Assembly (NCBI RefSeq): GCF_016306625.1
Contig: NZ_JACOII010000036.1
Span: forward strand, 1 to 45,486
Origin: Xenorhabdus lircayensis
GTDB lineage: Bacteria > Pseudomonadota > Gammaproteobacteria > Enterobacterales > Enterobacteriaceae
Direction: 5' to 3'
DNA length: 45,486 nucleotides
Under the pieces are notes generated by a model that worked only from the letters and a program-made list of their open reading frames with translations, made no database searches and was not told the DNA's origin. Below, piece after piece: positions 8,401-17,400 of the stretch (its first letter is position 1; each line of letters begins with the position of its first letter). Made by a program: the position numbers and the translations under genes.

Positions 8401-11400
8401 CATCGGCAATGCCTTACGATCGAGCTTGCCATTGGGTGCCAGCGGGAAAGCATCAAGTGTTACAAAGGCGCTGGGCAGCATATAGTCGGCGAGGTGCTGT
8501 GCCAGCTGCTGGCGCAATTCCGCCGGCACTAATTCCACATTCGGTTCGGCGAGCAGATAAGCGACAAGGCGCTTTTCACCCGATATTTCTTTAGCGGTAA
8601 TAGATTGATGGGGAAGGAATTCACGGGCCAACACGATAGCCTCACGTACGCCGTGACATTGTACCAATCTGGCTTCAATTTCCCCCAGTTCAATACGGAA
8701 ACCGCGTATCTTGACCTGAAAATCATTACGGCCAAGGTACTCGATATTGCCGTCAGGCCGCCAGCGACCCAGATCACCGGTTTTATACATGCGGGCATTG
8801 GGGCGGTCGCTGAATGGATCAACGATAAATTTCTCTGCCGTCAGTTCCGGTTGGTTCGAATAACCACGGGCGATACCCATGCCACCGATATGGATTTCGC
8901 CGCTCACACCGATAGGAACTGGCTGACCGAGTGTATCCAAAATATAGATGCGGGTATTGGACAACGGGTGACCAATTGGAATGTTGTCAGTGATAGTCGA
9001 TGTATGTTTGCTATCTATCAGCATTGCCGTGGCGGTGACAGTCACTTCGGTGGGGCCATAGGCGTTGAACCAACGGCAGGACTGTGTCTCTGGGCACGAT
9101 AGCCAATCCATTAAATAGCGGTGTTCCACTTTATCGCCACCCACAATAACGGTGTGCAGATATGGGCTGAAACCGCCGCGTCCGGCCACTATTTCCTGTA
9201 CCCAGTGGTGCCAGAAAGCGGTCGGTATATTTATGATAGTCACTTTTTGTTCGCGCAAGAAGTCGACAAAAGTAATATCCGGTATTTTGATATGGGATGG
9301 TCGCAGAACCAGCGTAGCGCCCGATGCCAGAGTGGGGAAAATATCCGATACCGAAATATCAAACGCGACGGTTACAAATTGCAGAATACGATCGCCCAAT
9401 TGGGGCTTACTGATCTGACATTGGGCATGGATAAGGCTCACTACATTGTGATGTTCCAGCATGACGCCTTTTGGGCGTCCGGTTGAACCAGAAGTGTAGA
9501 TGATATAGGCCAAATGGTGCGGCTGAAGCCCCATTTGCTTGCTGTCAGGGTTATGCGCAGGCTGTTTCGCCATGCTATTTTGATGAATTTCATCGTCCAA
9601 TAGCCAGATGGGCAGGTCTTGTATTGGCAAGCATGTTTGTAAATGCTGTTGTAAATGTTGCTGTAAGTGCTTCTGAGTCAGCAATATTGCGGGTTTGCTG
9701 TCCGACAATTGATAGACCAGCCGTTCGGTGGGGTATTCTGGATCGAGGGGGATATAACCCGCTCCCGCTTTTAAGATCCCGAACAGTCCGATGATCATGT
9801 CTAAACCCCGGTCAACACAAATCGCCACCCGATCGTCAGGGCGAATGCCAAAGGCAATCAGGCTGTGCGCCAGTTGATTGGCCCGGTGGTTCAGTTCCTG
9901 ATAGCTCAGTGATTGATCTTCAAAGACCACGGCCGTGGCGTCCGGTGTGCGTTGCACTTGCGCTTCAAACAGTTGATGAATGAACAATTGATGAATGAAC
10001 ACTTGATGAGTCAACGCATTGTGTGGGAATCCGGCCTGAGCGGGGTTGAAGTCGATCAGTAACTGTTGGCGCCCGGCAACGGATAATATCGGCAGACGGG
10101 CAATGGCCTGCGTTTCATCGGCCGCCATGCTGGTCAGCACATTCGTGAGATAACTGACCATGCGTTCAACTGTCGCACGATCAAACAGGTCTGAAGCATA
10201 TTCCAGATAGCCACCAAGGCCATTCAGAGTTTCAGTGAGTGACAGCGTCAGGTCAAAGTGTGCGCTGCGATGTGCCTGTTCCATCAATGAGACGGACAAA
10301 CCGGGTAATTCAAAGGCCTGGGCAGGCGTATTGTCCAGAGCCAGCATGACCTGAAAGATCGGGCTGTAGCTCAGGCTACGGTGAGGTTGCAGGGCTTTCA
10401 CCAGCTGTTCAAAAGGCAGGTCTTGATGCGCATAAGCGGCCAACGCCCGTTCGCGGACGTGGGCGAGCAATTCTGCCACGGTGTTGCAATTCTCCAGCTC
10501 GACCCGTAATGGCAGGGTATTGACGAAAAGGCCGATCAGTCCTTCCAGTTCACTCCGTTGGCGGTTAGCGACGGGGGTGCCGATGACGATATCATCCTGA
10601 CCACTCAAGCGGGCAAGCACGATCCCCCAAGCTGCCAGCAGGGTCATAAATAACGTGGTGCCCTGACGCTGTCCGAGCGACCGGAGTGCGGTCAATAAGT
10701 CAGCATCCAGATGGACAGGCACGTGACTGCCTGTGTAATGCTGTTCTGGTGGGCGTGGCCGGTCGGTGTGGAGATCCAGCAGTGCCGGCGCGCCCTGAAG
10801 TTGCTGTTGCCAGAAACTCCGTTGTGCGGTGAGAACTTCACCCCGCAGCCACTCTTGTTGCCAGATGGCATAGTCGGCGTACTGAATAGGCAGGGATGGC
10901 AGAGGATCATCATGTTTCTCAAGTGCAGCACGGTAGAGGGCGCCCAGTTCACGGATCAATATCCCCACTGACCAGCCGTCAGTGATAATGTGGTGTTGGG
11001 TGAGGATCAATACATGTTCTTCATCCGCGAGTTGCAGCAATTGACCCCGAACCAGTGATTCTTTGGCGAAATCAAACGGAGTTCGTGTTTCGAGTTCCAC
11101 GAGTTTATCAATACGGGTTATGCGGGAGGTTTCGTCTAATCCGCGCAGATCCTGACGGGTCAGATTAAATCCGATATCTGCGGCGTCGATGTTCTGGTAA
11201 GGCTGTTCATCAACGAGGATAAAACGGGTGCGCAGACTTTCATGTCGGGTGACGAGACGATCAAGCGCGGTCGTCAATGCTGAGTGATCGAGTTGTCCGC
11301 TGAGGCGCAGGACTGCCGGGATATGATAGGCCAGACTGGCTGCGGGATCGAGTTGAGCGAGGAACCACAGGCGTTGCTGGGCGAAAGAGAGCGGCAATGG

Positions 11401-14400
11401 CTGACGGCGATCGGCAGCAGGAATGGCAGTCAGAGTAGCCACTGATGCGTTGATGAGCACGGTAGCCAGATCAGTGAGAACTGGATGGGCAAAGAGTTGC
11501 GGCAAAGACAATTCCCGCGCCAGTTTCTGACGTATCCGTGCGGCGAGCTGGACAGCGAGCAGGGAATGGCCGCCCAGTTCAAAGAAATGGTCATTACGCC
11601 CTACCTTTTCTAGTCTCAGCAGCTCCTGCCAGATTTCGGCGAGTGCCATTTCAGTGTTACCGATGGGGGCTGCATAGCCGCGTGTCGCAATGGCAGACTG
11701 GTCAGGGGCGGGCAGTGCTTGACGGTCGAGTTTTCCGTTGGGCGTCAGCGGGAAGGCATTAAGCGTCACAAAGGCGCTGGGCAGCATATACTCGGTAAGG
11801 TGTTGCGCGAGTTGCTGGCGCAGTTCCGCTGGCTCCAGTTCAACACCCGCTTGAGGCAGCAGATAGGCAACCAGTTGCTTCTGCCCCGGCCTATTTTCAG
11901 CGGAACTGTTTTCATCGGAATTGTTTTTATCGGAATTGTTTTCATCGGAAATATCTTCGCGAGCCAGCACCACGGCTTCGCGTACCCCGTGGCATTGTAC
12001 CAGTTGAGCCTCAATTTCACCCAGTTCGATACGGAACCCACGTATCTTGACCTGAAAATCGTTGCGACCGAGGTATTCAATATTGCCGTCAGGCAGCCAG
12101 CGGCCCAGATCGCCGGTTTTGTACATGCGGGTTTCCTGTATGCCGGAGAACGGATCGGGTAGGAAGCGTTCTGCCGTCAGTTCTGGGCGGTTGAGGTAAC
12201 CGCGGGCAACACCGGCACCGGCGATATGGATTTCTCCCGCAACACCGAGTGGGGCTGGTTGACCGTCGGTGTTGAGGATATAGATTTGGGTATTGGCGAT
12301 TGGGCGCCCAATATGAGGGGTAAAGCCCGTTGTCCGGTTCATGCGTACCCAAGTTGAATAGGTTGTCGTCTCCGAGGGGCCGTACAAATTGCATATATCT
12401 TGTACAGAAGTTCGCGTGAACAATTGTCCAACGATATGGGGTTTCAGGGCTTCACCAGCCAAATTGACTGTGCGGGCAGCCGCAGGGATCGCGTTGGTGT
12501 CGATCAAATGTGCGATAGCCGATGGCACTGTATTTATCAGGCTGACTGCTTGTTTTGTGCTGGTCAGTGAAAGTGCATTAGGGACAAGATGTACCGTGCC
12601 ACCCGAAATAAGCGGTGCAAAACATTCGTACACGGCCAAGTCAAAATTCAGTGAGGTCGCGAAAAGGGTATGTGCCAATTCCTCAGGGCAGAATGTTTGC
12701 TGTGCCCAAGTGAGGAAATTCACCGTATTGCGATGTTCGATCGCCACTCCTTTGGGCAGTCCGGTCGAACCCGAAGTATAAATCACATAGGCCAGATGGT
12801 GTGAAGTCAGGCCCTGTGCCTGTGAGTCTGGATTATCGGGCTGCATGGCATCAAGGAACGGTGCTGGGTTGTCGAGTACCACTGTAGGCACAGAACAGGC
12901 TAGCGGGTCGACCAGCGTCATTTGGGTAAGTACTATCTTCGGTGTCGCGTCTTCAAGCATATACGCCAGCCGTTCGGCGGGATAGGTCGGATCGAGCGGC
13001 ACATAGGCCCCGCCGGCTTTCAAAATACCCAATAAACCGACCACCATAGCCAGACTGCGTTCGACACAAAGTGCTACCCGGTCATCAGGGCGTACCCCCA
13101 GCGCAATCAGATGATGAGCCAGACGATTAGCCCGGCGGTTCAGTTCATCATAACTCAGGGATTGTTTGTCAAAGACGACGGCGATGGCGTCGGGATGGTG
13201 TTGCACCTGTGCTTCGAACAGTTGATGGATCAACGTATCTTGCGGGAAGTCGGCCTGAGTGGCGTTAAAATCGACCAGCAATTGCTGACGCTCTGTTGCG
13301 GGCAGAATGGGGATGAGCATGATCGGTCTTTGGGGCTCAGTGTTCAAGGCTTCCACCAGACCCGTCAGCGCAGCGGTCATATAGGCGATCAGACGCGTCG
13401 GATCGATGCCCGATACGGCTTGAGCAACCAAACTGAATCCTTCACCCAAATCGTCCACGGACAAGGTGAGGGGATAGTTGGTTCTCTCCTGTACCGCCAG
13501 CAGGCGTATACCTTCCCACGCGATATGGATTGCATCTGGTTGACTATGACGATAGTTGAGTAGTGCGCTGAAGAGAGGCAGGGACGGTGCCACACCGCTA
13601 CAGCGCTGCGCCAGTGCCAGTGGTGCCTGCTCGTGCTCTAGCAACCCCATCAAACCGCGGTAAGCTGCTTGAACAGTCGCTTGTACACTGTTTTCTGCCA
13701 GCCGGATCCGCACAGGCAGGGTATTAATAAACAGCCCCAAAACCCGCTCGATGCCGATATTCCCCTGCATACGCCCCAGCAAGACCGTGCCGAAGACCAC
13801 ATCATCCCGCCCACTGGTGTGTGCCAGAACCTGTGCCCATGCGACATGGAACAGCACACTGGGACTCACTCCCTGACGGCGGGCCTGCATACGGATCGCC
13901 TTGGCCAGAGTTGTGTCAATTGACTGGGTGACTTCCATTATCTGTCTATCCCCGCTGAGGACATCCAGTATCCCGAAGGGCGCGGTCGGAGCATTAATAT
14001 CAGCGAGTACTTCACGGAAGTAAGTTTCGTGTTCTGATGCCGCCACTCGCAGGGATTGGGCGATAAAATTGCGGTAAGGCAATGCCGCAGGTAATTTCTC
14101 GATACACAAATTTTCAGCCCGCTTGTTTTTGGTATGACTGTTTTCGACATAACAGTGCATCAGTTCTCTGATTTCAGCGATGATAAATTCCAGCGTCATA
14201 TGGTCACTGACCAGATGGTGGAAGCACAAGGCCAGCAACCACTCATTCTGATGCGGGTCATGGGCAATGTCGGCCGAGAAGAGTGGGGCTTGACTCACAT
14301 CAAGGCGGCGCTGGTACGGATCGGTATGCGCCAGCAATTGGGGAAAAACATTCTGTTCGCCTTCCGGTACAAACGTGTTAATGCACAGGGGGGCTTGACG

Positions 14401-17400
14401 CCAGACAACTTGCACTGGCTTTGCTAACCCTTGCCAACAGGCGGCGGTGCGTAGGATATCATGGCGGTTAATGACCTGTTGCAAGGCTGCCAGAAAGGCA
14501 TCAAGGCGCTCGCGGGTGTCGAAAGCAAACAAGTTGCGTAATAGATAAGCATCGCCCTGTGTTTGCAGTAGATGATGGAACAGAATGCCTTCCTGTAGTG
14601 GTGCAAGCGGGTAGATATCTTGAATATTGGCGTCGCCATCGGGAATGGCGGCGGCGATGGTATCAATCTCGTTTTGGGACAAAGAGACCAAAGTCAACAT
14701 GTCAGGCGTGATGGCGGTACAGCCATCAGGGATGAGATTAGGCGGCACCGTGAACGTGGCTGTGTTGTCCTTAGCTGCCAGCATCGCTTTCGCCATTTCG
14801 GTCAGCACGGGTGTAGCGAACACAGTATGGATATCAAGAACCCAACCCAAACTGTGCAGCCGTTCGATCAGATTGACCGCCATCAGCGAATGCCCGCCTA
14901 GTTCGAAGAAGTGGTCATGGCGGCCAATATTGTCCAATCCCAGTAACGTTTGCCAAATCCGGGCCAGCGCGGTTTCTGCTTTACTCACAGGCGCTTCGTA
15001 GCCGCGTGTTACGATTGCCGCCTGATCCGGTTCCGGCAAGGCCTGACGGTCGAGTTTGCCATTGGGCGTCAGCGGGAAAGTGCCGAGCGTCACAAAGGCA
15101 CTGGGGATCATATACTCGGCAAGTTGCTGTGAGAGTTGTTGGCGTAGTTCTGCCGGCACCAATTCCGTATTTGGTTCGGCGAGCAGGTAAGCGACAAGGC
15201 GCTTCTGATCTGAAATATCCTCACGGGCAACCACAACGGCTTCGCGCACACCGTGGCATTGGGTGAGGCGAGCTTCTATTTCCCCCAGCTCAATTCGGAA
15301 GCCGCGCAGTTTGACCTGAAAATCGTTGCGGCCAATGTATTCAATATTGCCGTCAGGCAGCCACCGGGCCAGATCGCCGGTTTTGTACATGCGTGCTCCG
15401 GCTACCGTCGAGAAAGGATCAGGCAGGAATCGTTCCGCTGTCAGTTCTGGGCGGTTAAGGTAGCCTCGGGCGACACCAACACCGCCGATATAGATTTCCC
15501 CCATGACACCGATCGGAACGGGTTGGCTGTGGGCATCAAGGAGATAAATTTGAGTATTGGCGATGGGGCGACCAATCGGCGGAGCATTTTTTGCCTGACT
15601 GTCACATGGATAAAGGGTGGCACAGACGGCGATTTCCGTCGGCCCATAGGCATTGATCATCTGTCGCCCCTGCGCCCAACGTTTGACCAGAGTTGACGAA
15701 CAAGTCTCACTCCCCACGATCAAAATTTGCAGCGTGTCGGGTATGGAGTCCATTGCCGCCAAGGCTGTGGGTGACAAGAAGGTGTGGGTAATGGCGCTGG
15801 TTTCTAAGTAACGGGACAGGGCGACACCGGGCAGGATATTGGCACGTTTGGTAAGGTGGAGGCGGGATCCCGCCAGGAGTGCCATGCAGCATTCCCAAAT
15901 ACAGGCATCGAAACTGTTCGAGACAAACTGTAAGACGCGACTGTCTGGGGTGAGAGACAACGTGTCTTGCTGAGTGGCAATCAAATTGCACAAACTGTGA
16001 TGTTCGACCATGACCCCTTTGGGCTGCCCAGTGGAGCCGGAGGTATAAATGACATAAGCCAGATGGTGTGGGGCCAGTCCCAGTGCCTGAGTATCTGGAT
16101 TCTCTTCCGACTTTTCATCCAAAACAGAACGCTCTTGAGCATTAAGCACTATGGTCGGCAGCTTACCGATTGGCCGGTTATGGATTGGAAGATTACTGCC
16201 CAGCGTTTCTACCAGAGCAGCCTGAGTAATCAGTGCCATTGGTGCTGAATCATTGAGCATATACGCCAGTCGTTCGGTTGGATAAGTTGGATCGAGCGGC
16301 ACATATGCCCCACCGGCCTTGAGGATGCCCAATAATCCGACCACCATATCCAGACTGCGTTCGACACAAATCGCCACCCGATCATCTGGGCGCACACCCA
16401 GTCCAATGAGATGATGAGCCAAGCGATTGGCGTGGTGGTTTAGTTCGTCATAGCTCAGGGATTGGTCTTCAAAGACCACGGCGATGGCGTCAGGATTCTG
16501 TTGTACCTGCGCTTCGAACAGTTGATGAATCAATGCGTTTTGTGGGAAATCGGCCTGCGTGGCGTTGAAATCCACCAATATTTGCTGACGTTCTGCCTCT
16601 GGCAAGATGGGCAAATTTGCTATCGGCGTATCCGGTGCTGTGATGGCGGCATCAAGCAATACGGCAAGGCGGGATTGGAGGGTCATGACCTCTGTGGTGC
16701 TCAGGTAATCGGTAGAGAAATTGAACTCAATCGTGATGGGGTGACAGTCATCTTCAAGATAGGCGGTGTCTGTGTATTGCTTGATGATGACCGACAGAGG
16801 ATAGGGTGCACCGTGGTATAGGTCAAAACGTTCGATGCGGGTATCTTCACCTTCCATGTGCAGATTGGTTTTAAACGGTTCGAGTGACAAGGTCATGTCA
16901 AATAATTGAGCACGCCCCGTTTTCTGCTGGATTTGAGCTTGTCGACTGATCTCCGCAACGGGCAAACGTTGGTGCTTATAGCAACGCCGTAATTCTGTCT
17001 CGGCTTTGTGCATGATATCAAGGAATGTGTCCGTCAGTGATACTGTCACGCCAATCGGAATAATGGACGCGAACATCCCCATTGTACTTTTTTGTCGGGC
17101 ATTTTTGCGGTTGTGCACGGGAATACCAATGACAATTTCATCCGCCTCTGTTGTACGCGCGAAATAGCCAGCCAGCACGGCATACATGAAATGCAGAATG
17201 GATAATCCCTGCTGGGTTACAGTTTCATTAATACGTTGAAAAAGTGCTTTGTCTATTTGCCAAAAAAGAGGTTTGGCTTGCCCACCATTTTCTGTTTTGT
17301 TGGAGCTGGCAGGCAAGAGCAATGGTTGCGGCAGGTTTTCATAGCGTTTCCCCCAAAATTGCAAATCATGTGAGTAGCGTTGGGAAGCAAAATAAGCCCG

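Noticed and set aside
7990-8532. 180-residue plus-strand frame inside NRPS-2
   Set aside because: Antisense shadow over the T3 and E/C4 region of NRPS-2; a similar shadow recurs over the paralogous module at about 14620, as expected for copied sequence.
9638-11960. CRISPR-like repetition in NRPS-2
   Set aside because: The repeats are contiguous 12-15 bp units without spacers and in the coding frame.
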